The notes beneath the pieces are model-generated. The model did no database searches and was not told where the DNA came from. It was given only the letters and a program-made list of their open reading frames with translations. A DNA stretch of 57,998 bases from Muribaculaceae bacterium (GTDB taxonomy: Bacteria > Bacteroidota > Bacteroidia > Bacteroidales > Muribaculaceae). Below are positions 1-9,102 of this stretch, one piece after another (the stretch's first letter is position 1; the number at the start of each line of letters is the position of its first letter). The stretch covers positions 1-57,998 of the forward strand of contig JAGCRW010000064.1 of NCBI GenBank assembly GCA_017964485.1, read 5' to 3'. A program made the position numbers and the translations under genes.

Positions 1-2
1 AG

Positions 3-467
3 GCCTACAAAGAGGCTATTGATGCCTACAAATTGTCGCTTCGTCATAATCCTAACGATGATGACACACGCTACAACCTGAGAATGGCACAACTAAAGCT
101 GCAAGAACAACAACAGCAGCAACAGGACCAGAACAAGCAAGACCAGAATCAAGACCAAGATCAGAATCAGCAAAACCAAGATCAGCAAAATCAGAATCAA
201 GACCAGCAGGATAAGGACAAGCAGAACCAAGATAAACAGAATCAAGACCAGCAGAATCAAGGTCAAGACAAGGCTCAAGAGAACCCTGCCGAACAAAAGC
301 AACAGCCGGGCAAGCAGCAAGACGCCTATATCAAGATGGATGAGCGCAATATGCAGCAAGTGCTCAAGGCTATGCAAGATAAAGAGGATGCTGTTCAAAA
401 AAAGATTAACAATGCTGGTAGTGGTCAAGAACGCCGCGAACGACAGTCAAGCCGCAATAAGTGGTAA
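3..467 (+). CDS. batC: BatC-like TPR protein, 3' part only
   Basis: The reading frame is open from the first bases of the window, so the N-terminus lies outside it. The visible part begins with the end of a tetratricopeptide repeat (AYKEAIDAYKLSLRHNP, then DDTRYNL). A run of about 70 residues made almost only of Q, N, D and K follows, and then a short charged C-terminus. BatC proteins of Bacteroidetes combine TPRs with a low-complexity tail and are encoded with BatA, BatB, BatD and BatE. That is the context here, since batD and batE follow directly. The Bat proteins have been linked to stress or oxygen tolerance and to envelope function; the exact role is not settled. An apparent start at 33 is a TTG inside the TPR and is not the real start. 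Confidence 0.8.
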   Translation, partial: AYKEAIDAYKLSLRHNPNDDDTRYNLRMAQLKLQEQQQQQQDQNKQDQNQDQDQNQQNQDQQNQNQDQQDKDKQNQDKQNQDQQNQGQDKAQENPAEQKQQPGKQQDAYIKMDERNMQQVLKAMQDKEDAVQKKINNAGSGQERRERQSSRNKW

Positions 468-497
468 TGCTTGAATCAACTATTAAGAAATACAAGA

Positions 498-2348
498 ATG
501 ATAAAGATAAGACACATAATATCACTCACTCTATTATTGGCAACGCTGGCTGCGCACGCTGCTACGTTCCGTGTGCAGGCGCCAACGAGAGTGGAGGTGG
601 GTGGAAAGTTCAGGGTTGAGTATGTGCTTGAGGGCGCTGAGGGCATCAACCCTTCGTTTCCACAACTTGATGGTGCAACTCTGCTCTATGGGCCTTCGGT
701 TTCAACCAGCATGAGCATGACGTCAATAAATGGTCAGACCTCGACCAACTACTCACAAGTGTTCACCATGCTCTATGAAGCGGTAACCCCTGGCAAGCAC
801 ACCCTCGCTCCAGCCACCATCACTGCCGATGGCAGGAAGCTTACCACACGCTCTACGACCATCGAGATTGTGCCTGCGAGCGGCAATGGCAGTCCATCGG
901 CGCAATATCCCAATCATCAGCCGCAACCCTATCAGCCGCAGCCGAACAATGATCCCGACTTCACCAACCCGATGAATCAGACTGCTGGCTCAAACGTTGA
1001 TGCCAATGATTTCTTCGTGAAAGTCTCCATGTCAAAAGATGTGGTCTATGAACAAGAAGCGGTGGTGTGTCTTATCAAACTCTTCACACGCTATAATGTA
1101 TCGAAATTCCACTGCACCCAGCAGCCCACGTTCAACGGTTTCCTAATTGAGGAGCTGCCAGTTGATAATAATAGCAGACCGCAGGTTGAGACTGTAAACG
1201 GCAAGCAATATTATACGGCAGTGCTCAAGAAGTGCATCCTCTATCCGCAGCAGTCGGGCAAGCTGACCATTACCTCGGGAAACTATGATGTGCAGCTCGT
1301 GCAGTTTGACGTTTATAGCACTCCTATGGGGCAGATTTCCAATCCTGTGCCCATCGACATCCAGGTAAAGAGTAATTCGGCAAGCGTCAACATAAAGCCG
1401 CTGCCTGAGCCCAAACCCGCCAACTTCAGTGGTGCCGTGGGAGAGTTTACCGCAACATCGAAGATTTATCCTCACAGTTTCAAGACCTATGCCCCCGCTA
1501 CCTATAGTATTATCGTGAGTGGCACTGGCAACCTCAAATACATACAAAATCCTGTGGTGGTGTTGCCTCGAGAGTTTGATACTTACGACCCACAGAGTAA
1601 AGTGAATCTCAGTCCCGATGGCAACAACATGAGCGGAGATGTGACATTTGAATATCCATTCATCCCTCAGCACATAGGAGATTTTGAGATTCCTGACACC
1701 TATTTTGTCTATTTCAACACCACTACCCAACAATACGACAGCATTAAGGTCAACGGCTGTAAACTCAAAGTGGAGAAAGGCGAGGGAAAGCCTTCAGACC
1801 ACTACAAGTTACGCAATATGGACATACGTCCTATCAGTACCGACGAGATGACGCTGAGCAAGGGACAAAACTTCTTTGTCACAAAGTGGTGGTATTGGCT
1901 CATCTTTGCTGCTGCCCTGGCGCTTGCTTTTGCTGGATTAGCATTTTACCGCAAAATTGAGAAGACGCATGCCGACACTAGCCTAATGCGCACACGCCGA
2001 GCAAGCAAAGTGGCACAACGTCGACTCAAGAAGGCTCAGGAGTGCCTCAACAATCATGACAGCAATGGCTTCTACACCGAGATGCTTACGGCACTATGGG
2101 GCTACCTCAGCGACAAGCTCACCATCCCAGTATCTGAACTCAGCAAGGACAACATTGCAATGGAGATGGAGAAGTTTGGCTTCCCTCAAGAGCATATCGA
2201 CGACACAATGTCGATGCTCGAGACCTGTGAGTTTGCTCAGTACGCCCCATCTCTTGATGAGGGTGATATGCCTGCCGTCTATGATAAATGCGCGCAGCTT
2301 ATTGACCAATTAGAAAAGACAAAACGCCGTAAAACCCCGACCACATGA
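498..2348 (+). CDS. batD: BatD family protein
   Basis: This is a 616-residue protein. The start was chosen at the ATG at 498 because it gives a clean signal peptide (MIKIRHIISLTLLLATLAAHA); an upstream TTG at 471 in the same frame adds nine polar residues. After the signal come beta-rich repeats typical of BatD (oxygen-tolerance family), with a Pro/Gln/Asn-rich linker near residues 135-150. One transmembrane helix lies at about 463-485 (WWYWLIFAAALALAFAGLAFY), followed by a cytoplasmic alpha-helical tail of about 125 residues. Family members are inner-membrane proteins with a large periplasmic part. The gene lies just after batC, and its stop overlaps the batE start (ATGA), which indicates translational coupling. 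Confidence 0.9.
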   Translation: MIKIRHIISLTLLLATLAAHAATFRVQAPTRVEVGGKFRVEYVLEGAEGINPSFPQLDGATLLYGPSVSTSMSMTSINGQTSTNYSQVFTMLYEAVTPGKHTLAPATITADGRKLTTRSTTIEIVPASGNGSPSAQYPNHQPQPYQPQPNNDPDFTNPMNQTAGSNVDANDFFVKVSMSKDVVYEQEAVVCLIKLFTRYNVSKFHCTQQPTFNGFLIEELPVDNNSRPQVETVNGKQYYTAVLKKCILYPQQSGKLTITSGNYDVQLVQFDVYSTPMGQISNPVPIDIQVKSNSASVNIKPLPEPKPANFSGAVGEFTATSKIYPHSFKTYAPATYSIIVSGTGNLKYIQNPVVVLPREFDTYDPQSKVNLSPDGNNMSGDVTFEYPFIPQHIGDFEIPDTYFVYFNTTTQQYDSIKVNGCKLKVEKGEGKPSDHYKLRNMDIRPISTDEMTLSKGQNFFVTKWWYWLIFAAALALAFAGLAFYRKIEKTHADTSLMRTRRASKVAQRRLKKAQECLNNHDSNGFYTEMLTALWGYLSDKLTIPVSELSKDNIAMEMEKFGFPQEHIDDTMSMLETCEFAQYAPSLDEGDMPAVYDKCAQLIDQLEKTKRRKTPTT

Positions 2349-3115
2349 AACATCGATTAATAATATTCCTTACTCTCGCGCTTTTGGCTGTGACAGCACT
2401 TGCCAACGGAATAGACTTCATAGACCAGGGCAACAAGGCTTATGACCAGAAACAGTTTAAGAAAGCCGCAGAGATGTATGAGCGCGCCTTGCGCGATGGC
2501 GAGTCCTCACAGTTGCGCTACAACTTGGGCAATGCCTATTATCGTCTAAACGACCGGGCCCACGCCGTTCTCAACTACGAGCGCGCTCTCAAACTTGACC
2601 CTAGTAATGGTGACGCACGCTTCAACCTGAAGTTCGTCAACGAGAAGTCGAAAATCAACGAGACTAGTGGTTCAAACTATTTCTCTGAACTGCTCTCTGG
2701 TTGGGTGGGACATCTGTCAAGCAACACATGGGCGATGATAGGTTTGGCGCTCTTTGTGCTCATGCTCGCTGGCATCGCTTGCTACCGCATTGCCCGTAGT
2801 GTAGCGTTGCAGAAGACGGGGTTCTTCGGTGCTATAGTGCTGGGAGTGTTGGCGCTGCTGGCGTTGGCAAGCTCTTTTTACATGTATCATCACACCACTA
2901 AGACTATTTACGCTATTGTGATGACCGATAAGGCTCCCGCCAACAAGTCGCCACGTGAAGGTGAGAAAGAGGAGTTCAATCTCCCTAGCGGCACCAAGGT
3001 GCAGATTGTCGATTCAATAGACAACAAAAACTCCAACGGTGGCGTGTGGTACATGATAGAAACCGCAGCCAACAAAACCGGTTGGATGAAGAAGGCAGAT
3101 ATCGAAAAAATTTAG
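2345..3115 (+). CDS. batE: BatE, TPR and SH3-like membrane protein
   Basis: This is a 256-residue protein. A signal peptide covers residues 1-20, and two TPR-like units follow at about 25-95 (KAYDQKQFKKAAEMYERAL; NLGNAYYRLNDRAHAVLNYERAL). Two transmembrane helices lie at about 128-148 and 160-181. The C-terminal 70 residues (PSGTKVQIVDS, GVWYMIE, GWMKKADIEKI) resemble a bacterial SH3 domain. This order matches BatE of Bacteroidetes. The start codon overlaps the batD stop by four bases. It is the last gene of the Bat operon; the next gene starts 15 nt downstream and may be cotranscribed. Confidence 0.88.
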   Translation: MKHRLIIFLTLALLAVTALANGIDFIDQGNKAYDQKQFKKAAEMYERALRDGESSQLRYNLGNAYYRLNDRAHAVLNYERALKLDPSNGDARFNLKFVNEKSKINETSGSNYFSELLSGWVGHLSSNTWAMIGLALFVLMLAGIACYRIARSVALQKTGFFGAIVLGVLALLALASSFYMYHHTTKTIYAIVMTDKAPANKSPREGEKEEFNLPSGTKVQIVDSIDNKNSNGGVWYMIETAANKTGWMKKADIEKI

Positions 3116-3130
3116 TTCACAGTTCAAGTT

Positions 3131-3829
3131 ATGGAAGCATTACAGCAATTTGACGCGAGCATTTTCACAACCATCAATAGTTGGCACGCACTATATTTCG
3201 ACAACTTCATGGCGTTGGTGACAGTAGTTGCCACCTGGCTCCCTATGATACTGATGCTGCTCTTTATGCTTTATAGAAAAAAAGGGTGGCGTAAGATGCT
3301 GGCGATATTGCTGGCTGTGGGAGTGGTGATCCTTATTGCCGACCAGGTGTCGGCAAGCATCATCAAACCTCTGGTGGGTAGGTTGAGGCCATCACGTAAT
3401 CCCGATCTGCAATCCACGATTCATCTCGTGAACGGATATCGTGGCGGAATGTTCGGATTTGTCTCCAGTCATGCTGCCAACTGCTTCGGTATAGCACTTT
3501 TCCTGGCATTCTTGTTCAAGAATAGAGCCTTTACTTGGTTGATGATTGCTTGGGCATCGCTCATGTGCTACAGTCGCATCTACTTGGGTGTGCACTATCC
3601 TGGCGACATCGTGTGCGGAGCAATTCTTGGAGTGACTGCTGCGGCAATTGTCTATTACTTAATGAAGTGGCTAGGGAAGAAGAAACCAGAGTGGTTTGAC
3701 ATCTCATTTACCCCAGGTGAGGCACGACAAATGATTTATGCGGCTTTTGCCAACGTCATCCTCCTCGCGCTCTTAGCGGTAATAATGACAATATTTTTCA
3801 AAAATAACGCGATTTTCTTTCTGAATTAA
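3131..3829 (+). CDS. PAP2 family membrane phosphatase
   Basis: This 232-residue polytopic membrane protein has the three PAP2 (phosphatidic acid phosphatase type 2) motifs. They are K-x6-RP at about residues 79-87 (KPLVGRLRP), SSHAAN at about 112 in place of the usual PSGH, and SR-x5-H-x3-D at about 148-159 (SRIYLGVHYPGD). The His and Asp/Arg residues for catalysis are present. Relatives hydrolyse lipid phosphates such as undecaprenyl diphosphate or lipid A phosphates on the periplasmic side; the substrate cannot be told from sequence. It lies 15 nt after batE. Confidence 0.88.
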   Translation: MEALQQFDASIFTTINSWHALYFDNFMALVTVVATWLPMILMLLFMLYRKKGWRKMLAILLAVGVVILIADQVSASIIKPLVGRLRPSRNPDLQSTIHLVNGYRGGMFGFVSSHAANCFGIALFLAFLFKNRAFTWLMIAWASLMCYSRIYLGVHYPGDIVCGAILGVTAAAIVYYLMKWLGKKKPEWFDISFTPGEARQMIYAAFANVILLALLAVIMTIFFKNNAIFFLN

Positions 3830-3883
3830 AATATAATCACTATCTTTACACAAGTTTTTCTAAATCATAAAATTATAACCATC

Positions 3884-4156
3884 ATGCCAAAGACCATTAC
3901 ATTTAATGAGCTCAGACGCATCAAGGCCAGTCTGCCTGAGGGCTCCACACACGTGATTGCCGAGAAATTGAACCTCAGTGTTCAAACAGTGAGAAACTAC
4001 TTTGGCGGGTCAAACTATGACTTCGGCATACACATGGGAGTTCACATCGAGCCAGGCCCCGACGGGGGCATCGTTGTCCTTGACGATCCAACAATCCTCG
4101 ATATGGCACTCGACATCCTTGACAAGCAAAAAACTAAGCTAAAGGAACAAGTCTAG
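3884..4156 (+). CDS. Small HTH DNA-binding protein
   Basis: This is a 90-residue protein. A helix-turn-helix is visible in the first 45 residues (IAEKLNLSVQTVRNYFGG), followed by an acidic Gly/Pro-rich strand region (IEPGPDGGIVVLDD) and a C-terminal helix. It belongs to a type of short DNA-binding protein widespread in Bacteroidales and usually annotated only as DNA-binding. The HTH suggests a transcription regulator or nucleoid protein; targets are unknown. It is a single gene with its own upstream gap, and a strong hairpin follows 26 nt after the stop. Confidence 0.75.
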   Translation: MPKTITFNELRRIKASLPEGSTHVIAEKLNLSVQTVRNYFGGSNYDFGIHMGVHIEPGPDGGIVVLDDPTILDMALDILDKQKTKLKEQV

Positions 4157-4182
4157 CACCCACTGGAAATGCCAGTAAAACG

Positions 4183-4226
4183 ACATGGAATCCCCACCAC
4201 AACGAGTGAAGATTCCATGTTTTTTT
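4183..4226 (+). terminator. Hairpin terminator, copy 1 of a repeated pair
   Basis: A perfect 10-bp stem (acatggaatc / gattccatgt) with an 18-nt loop is followed by seven T on the plus strand. It lies between the convergent ends of the HTH gene (stop at 4156) and the dockerin gene (3' end at 4258). The stem and 16 of 18 loop bases recur in the same orientation at 16311-16350. Confidence 0.8.
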
Positions 4227-4257
4227 CTCCTAAGTTGGCCTAATGACCAATTAGCAT

Positions 4258-5445
4258 TTATTTCGAGCCAAGTAGTACGTTATAAACCATTGTAACATCG
4301 CTCGAGGTAATGACTCCATCGCCATCCTGATCACCGTTGACAAGTGAGCTAGCGTCGTTGTTAAGCAACCAGTTGTAGAGCGCAGTGACATCGGCAGCAG
4401 TTACGGTGCCATCGCCATCAACGTCGCCAACCATGGGAGTATCGCCACTTGCTACAATCTCAACATAGATGTCCTTGGTGATGTCTTCAAATGCTAAGTC
4501 CTCGGCAACGACCTCGCCATTGAGCGTCAGGGTGTAAATCTTGGTATAGTCCACATTCTCAAAGGCAAATTCCTCGCCAGCAGCAACAGTCTTAGTGAGA
4601 GGCTCTTCACCACCACTCAGAACCAACTCGCCTCCAGCACCAGTGACCTTGCCCTTAACATCATTAGTGTAGTAATTCAAAGTGAAAGCAGGCAGCTTAT
4701 TAGGCTCAAAATACATGCCCACATCAACGCCCATCATTTGAGCTGCAACTAACAGCCAACAATTATAGTAGAACACAACATCGCTAAAAATAAAATAATT
4801 TACTGTGTGATAGGTGGTTGATACCTCGGTTTCGGCAGCTGTGGTGTTATAAGAGAAGAACACTGAATCAGGAATAAAAATGTCAAGGCCAACCTTAAAT
4901 ATATTGCCAGTATATTCAAATGGTTTAGTGGGATTAAAATTGGAGTGAATTACTTGAGCCTCTTCTCCTTCAGGAGCCGTAAGGCTAATCTCTGTCATGG
5001 GGCCATATAATTCATCTTCGGCATAAGATGCTTTAGCTGCAGTATATCCTCCAGAAGTGTAGGAGTCGTCAGCAGGATTCACATCGTTCTTGATATAAGC
5101 GGCCAAAAAAAGATTATCAGCACTTACTTCACCGTTACGACCTGGAATTTTTTCGCCACCACAAGCAATAGAAGTGACTTTGGCGCCAACAGGAACATTT
5201 TCCATGTCTCCAGGGGTAATCATGCACTCAACAAAGAAATTATTTATCTTAGCATGGTAGACTTTATTATTATATGTAAGATCCATTGCTGAATACACGT
5301 TCATTGGGTCGCAGCCCTCCGAACTTTTCGACATTGAGAACTCATTGGTAGAGTTTGTGGTTTGATTCACAGTACTTGTGAAATCCCCTGCTGTTGCCAC
5401 AAGAGCAACGGCAGCAACAATAATAAAAGCAATTTTTTTCTTCAT
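4258..5445 (-). CDS. Secreted protein with C-terminal dockerin-like repeats
   Basis: This is a 395-residue protein with a signal peptide (MKKKIAFIIVAAVALVATAG). The middle, about residues 30-290, is not recognised. A short Gly/Glu-rich beta region near 265-335 (VTGAGGELVLSGGEEPLTKTVAAG is split here for length: VTGAGGELVLSGG, then EEPLTKTVAAG) resembles a bacterial repeat domain. The last 58 residues hold two EF-hand-like dockerin type I repeats (GDVDGDGTVTAADV and GDQDGDGVITSSDV), each with Asp residues spaced for calcium. There is no T9SS-type C-terminal domain. Dockerins normally bind cohesins; none is visible in the window, so the partner is unknown. It is probably cotranscribed with the phosphoesterase just upstream (50-nt gap). 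Confidence 0.72.
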   Translation of the reverse strand: MKKKIAFIIVAAVALVATAGDFTSTVNQTTNSTNEFSMSKSSEGCDPMNVYSAMDLTYNNKVYHAKINNFFVECMITPGDMENVPVGAKVTSIACGGEKIPGRNGEVSADNLFLAAYIKNDVNPADDSYTSGGYTAAKASYAEDELYGPMTEISLTAPEGEEAQVIHSNFNPTKPFEYTGNIFKVGLDIFIPDSVFFSYNTTAAETEVSTTYHTVNYFIFSDVVFYYNCWLLVAAQMMGVDVGMYFEPNKLPAFTLNYYTNDVKGKVTGAGGELVLSGGEEPLTKTVAAGEEFAFENVDYTKIYTLTLNGEVVAEDLAFEDITKDIYVEIVASGDTPMVGDVDGDGTVTAADVTALYNWLLNNDASSLVNGDQDGDGVITSSDVTMVYNVLLGSK

Positions 5446-5495
5446 AATTATTATGTAAATATTGGTGATATTTCGTGTGAATTAGTGAATAAGCA

Positions 5496-6749
5496 CTAGA
5501 AGTTAAACAGAATTTGTTCGCGCAGAGTGCCGTCCACTTTCCGTTTTGAGCCAATACGCACAATCTGGTGCTCATGGGTAGTAAAGTTGATATTATTGGC
5601 ATTGATAGTGTAACTGTCCTCGCCAGTATCAGTCTTTATCAAATCGTTATAATCTCTACCGCCGTTTCCGCGACCCCCGTATGCAATAATGCTCATCAAC
5701 TGATGTGGATGCCAGCTAAGATACTCCACCACATCAAAGTGAATGTGTCCGCCAAAGTGAGCTATAAAATTATTATGGGGTCCATCAAAATTAGTTGTGA
5801 CATTAATCTTCTGCAGTTGATATCCTCCATAAAAAGTTGTGTCTGACAGATTCTCTCCTGTCATATAAGCCTCCACAATGCTTGGCACCAAATCGGCATC
5901 TCCTAGGCCGAAATAGTTGTAAGTGTCGGGAAATGTGTAAGCGGTAATTGAAACAAACTCATTTATATAATCATCGTCACGAGGATTACTTCGGGCATTT
6001 CCAAATCCGTTATGAGTCAATATTATAACTCCGTCCTTATCTCCGCTGTCCTCTAGTACGCCAATGAGCCAATCAATCTGCTTTTGAGAGAATATAACGC
6101 TATTCTTCATGAAATTTCCCACAGTTTCAATCTCGTAAAGGTCGAGCCCTATGACACGGATAGTGCAACCGTTCTGTGTCACGTCGGCATAGAAATAGTT
6201 GGATATTGAGTCTTCGCCAAAGTTTACCTCTCCATTAGGATAGAGTCTATCCAAAACCTGCTCACGGAAACCTCGTTGCCCCAGAGCATTGGCAGTTGTG
6301 CCCACATCCCACGAGTCGTGGTTGCCAGGGATAATAAACACGGGTTTCTCGCTTGCCAGCACCTCCTGCATCATCAGTTCGGTGGGCAAGAAGTCGCCTG
6401 TGAGAATCATGAAGCTATAGGTTGGATCACTGTTGAGTATCTCGAGAGCTGGCCGGAGCGTCACATCCACACTGTGCGTGTCGCTGATGTGCAAAAAACT
6501 CATGCGACGGTCATTGCTAGCATCGTGCCCTAGCATGTGATTATAGATGCAAGTGATGTCGTAAGCGGTAATGTCTCCATCACCATTCACGTCGCAAGTG
6601 GCAGCAAATGTCATGTCGCCATCAAGCAAATAGCTATAAATGGCACTCACGTCTCCACAGTTCACATAGTTGTCGCGATTCACATCTTGAACTATTTGGG
6701 CACTCAATACCAATGGTGACAACAATGCTAATAACAACCATTTTTTCAT
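5496..6749 (-). CDS. Secreted metallophosphoesterase with N-terminal dockerin-like repeats
   Basis: This is a 417-residue protein. A signal peptide at 1-17 is followed directly by two dockerin-like calcium repeats at about 20-73 (DVNRDNYVNCGDVS; DVNGDGDITAYDI). A calcineurin-like phosphoesterase domain then carries the standard metal ligands: D90-x-H92 (SDTH), GD119 (LTGDF), GNHD at 142-145, a later His (LTHNG) and GGHIH. The enzyme should hydrolyse a phosphoester outside the cytoplasm; the substrate is unknown. The dockerin unit is at the N-terminus here, but at the C-terminus in the neighbour 4258-5445 and in the CotH protein at 50.8 kb. No T9SS C-terminal signal is present. Confidence 0.82.
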   Translation of the reverse strand: MKKWLLLALLSPLVLSAQIVQDVNRDNYVNCGDVSAIYSYLLDGDMTFAATCDVNGDGDITAYDITCIYNHMLGHDASNDRRMSFLHISDTHSVDVTLRPALEILNSDPTYSFMILTGDFLPTELMMQEVLASEKPVFIIPGNHDSWDVGTTANALGQRGFREQVLDRLYPNGEVNFGEDSISNYFYADVTQNGCTIRVIGLDLYEIETVGNFMKNSVIFSQKQIDWLIGVLEDSGDKDGVIILTHNGFGNARSNPRDDDYINEFVSITAYTFPDTYNYFGLGDADLVPSIVEAYMTGENLSDTTFYGGYQLQKINVTTNFDGPHNNFIAHFGGHIHFDVVEYLSWHPHQLMSIIAYGGRGNGGRDYNDLIKTDTGEDSYTINANNINFTTHEHQIVRIGSKRKVDGTLREQILFNF

Positions 6750-6766
6750 AACAAACCTATATATAT

Positions 6767-6810
6767 TATAAGGTGGTAACTCATTAATGCTAATGGGCCA
6801 CCACCTTATA
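6767..6810 (-). terminator. Hairpin downstream of the T9SS-cargo gene
   Basis: A perfect 11-bp stem (tataaggtggt / accaccttata) has a 22-nt loop. It starts 8 nt beyond the stop of the gene ending at 6819 and just before the start of the phosphoesterase gene. The T-tract is poor, so termination may be partial. Confidence 0.55.
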
Positions 6811-6818
6811 GTTGAATT

Positions 6819-8852
6819 TTACTTAACAACCACTTTCTTGTTGCCAACGATGTAGATACCACGGCTCAACCCAACGGTTGCTTCGCTTTCAATAACACCA
6901 CGCTTGAGCAATACGCCCTGCATGTTGTAGACATTAACTATGTCGCTTGCATTGTCAACGATAAGTGTTCTGATGGCTGTAGGAGCATCGGGCATGCGTA
7001 GAGCATAGCCAATGTAGTTTTGAAATTCGTAGTCGTAGTCTTTAGGAGCAATGCCACTGGTAGTATGCCATGCCTCCTTGATGTTGATGGCGCAGCGCAA
7101 TTGGTAGCGATGACCATTTTCTAAAGTGTTACTAGTTGCACCCCATGTGTGGTCTATAGTTAAGCTCTGGCCCTGAACGCCATTGCTGGGTTCGTAAGCA
7201 CGAAGAGCGCCATCTGCGGCATTCCACCATCCTGTAACGTCAACCACTTGGTTAACCTTTGGAGCAAAGGTTCCAGTCAAGTTCAGTGTCTCAATGGTGT
7301 AGGGCACTGTTGCTGTGCCAGCTTCTGGCGCGACAGTTACGGTGAGCACTGGATTAAGCTCGATATCGCTAAGAGTGCCAACAAGAGTCTTGCCCTTAAT
7401 CATTTGTTTATTATAGATTTCTGCAAACACCTCATCATCGGCAGCAACCTTTATCCAGTTGCCATTGCCGTCAGTAACGAAGGCGTAGTTGGCAACATCG
7501 GCATAATCAACCACAGCGAGATCATCGCTCACCTTGTATTCTACTCCATTCTCTCCGCTAGCAAGAATCTCGGCAAGTGGTGTGCCCTGATCCTCAATTT
7601 CAAACAAAGCACATTGCATTGGTGAATAAGCTTCGTTGCCCGAAACAATCTCACCACTGGCTACTTCGTCCCAGAAACCTACCACGCCATCTCTTATGCC
7701 AAGCTTATAGATAGTGGGTCTAGTTCCATAATTATAAGGATTCTTAAAGAAACCTATGTTATTGCCCACAGGAAGCCAATCTGGCACTAAGCCTGCTCCA
7801 TAACCAGAAGTATGAGTGGCGGCAGTAAAATTATCATGACCGTGACGGCCATAGCCACTATAGAGCACATTGCTGTTAGTTATACCACTCACGGTTATTG
7901 AAGCTGAGCTGATAGTTTGCATTAACCCAAATAGGCCACCAGTAGCAGTGGCCGATGCTACCGATTTTACAATAGGAGCTGATGAAGAATCATAATAAGG
8001 TTCAAGCATATTGCTAGCAGCATCGAGTGTAGCGCTCTCAATAATAACTGGCAGTCCAGCGGGAATCACATTGCCTTGTGGAATTTCCTCAAGAGTGGCA
8101 AGACCACCAGCCTCACTGGGGAGAGCTGTAACTTTATACACTTTCACTGCACTTCCACTTGGCACCTTGTAACTGAACGCCGCTCTCAACGAAGTATAAT
8201 ATTTTCCATTCATGGTAAAATTCTCAACAGGGGCTGCAGCAAAATAGTTGCTCTCCAAGTCTATAGGCTCAATATACCATTGGTAAGCTGGATCAGTAGC
8301 CGTTTTCGACAGCGAGAGCATGCTGTTCTCGTCACCAATGTAGCGCGTTTGGTTGATAGTAGCGTTTTGAATTGACTTGTTGAGTGTTACCTTTGCGGTA
8401 TAGATTCCACTGCCAGTAGAGGTCTCTTCAAGTGTGGCGGGCAGGCCATCAAGGACATAAGCCCCGGCATTACTGCCCACATAGGCACAATAGGAGATGT
8501 ATTTTAATCCTACACCCTGTGCGATAATGTCAAAATTCTTGGTTGAATTTGATTGCTTCTCAAGATATAACACAGAACCTGGATCGGTAAATACAGCATT
8601 TGGTGTTACTGTATTGATGTCCTTGCGAAGATAAGTTCCCACGCGACCCATTGCTGCCTCTCCGCCATCTTCGGCAAGGCTTGATGCTGAGCCCACAATC
8701 GTTTGAGCATCGATAGAGTCATATACCAATGTCAATCGTTCATCAGGGGCATTAACATTGCGAATGCGGTAAAAACCATTGTTAATTGCAGCCTGAGAGG
8801 CAAATGGTACTGCTGTGACAAGCAGTAAAAGAATAAGAAATGATTTTTTCAT
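6819..8852 (-). CDS. Secreted paralog A with T9SS sorting domain
   Basis: This is a 677-residue protein. The start was set at the ATG at 8852 (MKKSFLILLLLVTAVPFASQA, a signal peptide) because the in-frame codon two residues upstream is TTG. Residues about 20-450 match the neighbouring gene 9103-11250 closely (for example GFYRIRNVNA and SLAEDGGEAAMGRVGTYL). The YRIxNV start is also shared with the giant gene at 11.3-16.1 kb. The C-terminus (VYNMQGVLLKRG, then GIYIVGNKKVVVK) is a typical type A T9SS sorting domain, so the protein is probably exported by the Por system and held at the surface. No catalytic motif was recognised. Confidence 0.78.
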   Translation of the reverse strand: MKKSFLILLLLVTAVPFASQAAINNGFYRIRNVNAPDERLTLVYDSIDAQTIVGSASSLAEDGGEAAMGRVGTYLRKDINTVTPNAVFTDPGSVLYLEKQSNSTKNFDIIAQGVGLKYISYCAYVGSNAGAYVLDGLPATLEETSTGSGIYTAKVTLNKSIQNATINQTRYIGDENSMLSLSKTATDPAYQWYIEPIDLESNYFAAAPVENFTMNGKYYTSLRAAFSYKVPSGSAVKVYKVTALPSEAGGLATLEEIPQGNVIPAGLPVIIESATLDAASNMLEPYYDSSSAPIVKSVASATATGGLFGLMQTISSASITVSGITNSNVLYSGYGRHGHDNFTAATHTSGYGAGLVPDWLPVGNNIGFFKNPYNYGTRPTIYKLGIRDGVVGFWDEVASGEIVSGNEAYSPMQCALFEIEDQGTPLAEILASGENGVEYKVSDDLAVVDYADVANYAFVTDGNGNWIKVAADDEVFAEIYNKQMIKGKTLVGTLSDIELNPVLTVTVAPEAGTATVPYTIETLNLTGTFAPKVNQVVDVTGWWNAADGALRAYEPSNGVQGQSLTIDHTWGATSNTLENGHRYQLRCAINIKEAWHTTSGIAPKDYDYEFQNYIGYALRMPDAPTAIRTLIVDNASDIVNVYNMQGVLLKRGVIESEATVGLSRGIYIVGNKKVVVK

Positions 8853-9040
8853 GTGCAAAATATTTATTAGTTTTTAATTGTTACGAAAAATATAGTATAG
8901 AAAATCAATAGTTCTTAAATAGAAATACATTTTAACCCACAAAGTTATAAATAATTATTGAAAAAACGAAATATCAACAAAAAAATGAACTAAAAATGGA
9001 AAAAATGAGACTTCAAATCCATAGCGCAGTAAAAAACAAT

Positions 9041-9070
9041 CGAGCCTAGAGAGCAATCTCTCTAAGCTCG
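9041..9070 (-). terminator. Rho-independent terminator
   Basis: A 13-bp stem with one mismatch (cgagcctagagag / ctctctaagctcg) and a 4-nt loop lies 33 nt beyond the stop at 9103. Read leftward it is followed by ATTGTTTTTT, a U-tract. It should end the transcript of the 9103-11250 gene. Confidence 0.82.
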
Positions 9071-9102
9071 AACTGTTCTTCATTATCTAGCGCAGGGCGC
9101 TA

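Noticed and set aside
93-428. Minus-strand frame of 111 codons rich in Leu and Val opposite batC
   Set aside because: It is the reverse of the Gln/Asn/Asp repeat in batC. Its hydrophobic composition is a mirror of that repeat, and there is no signal or start context.
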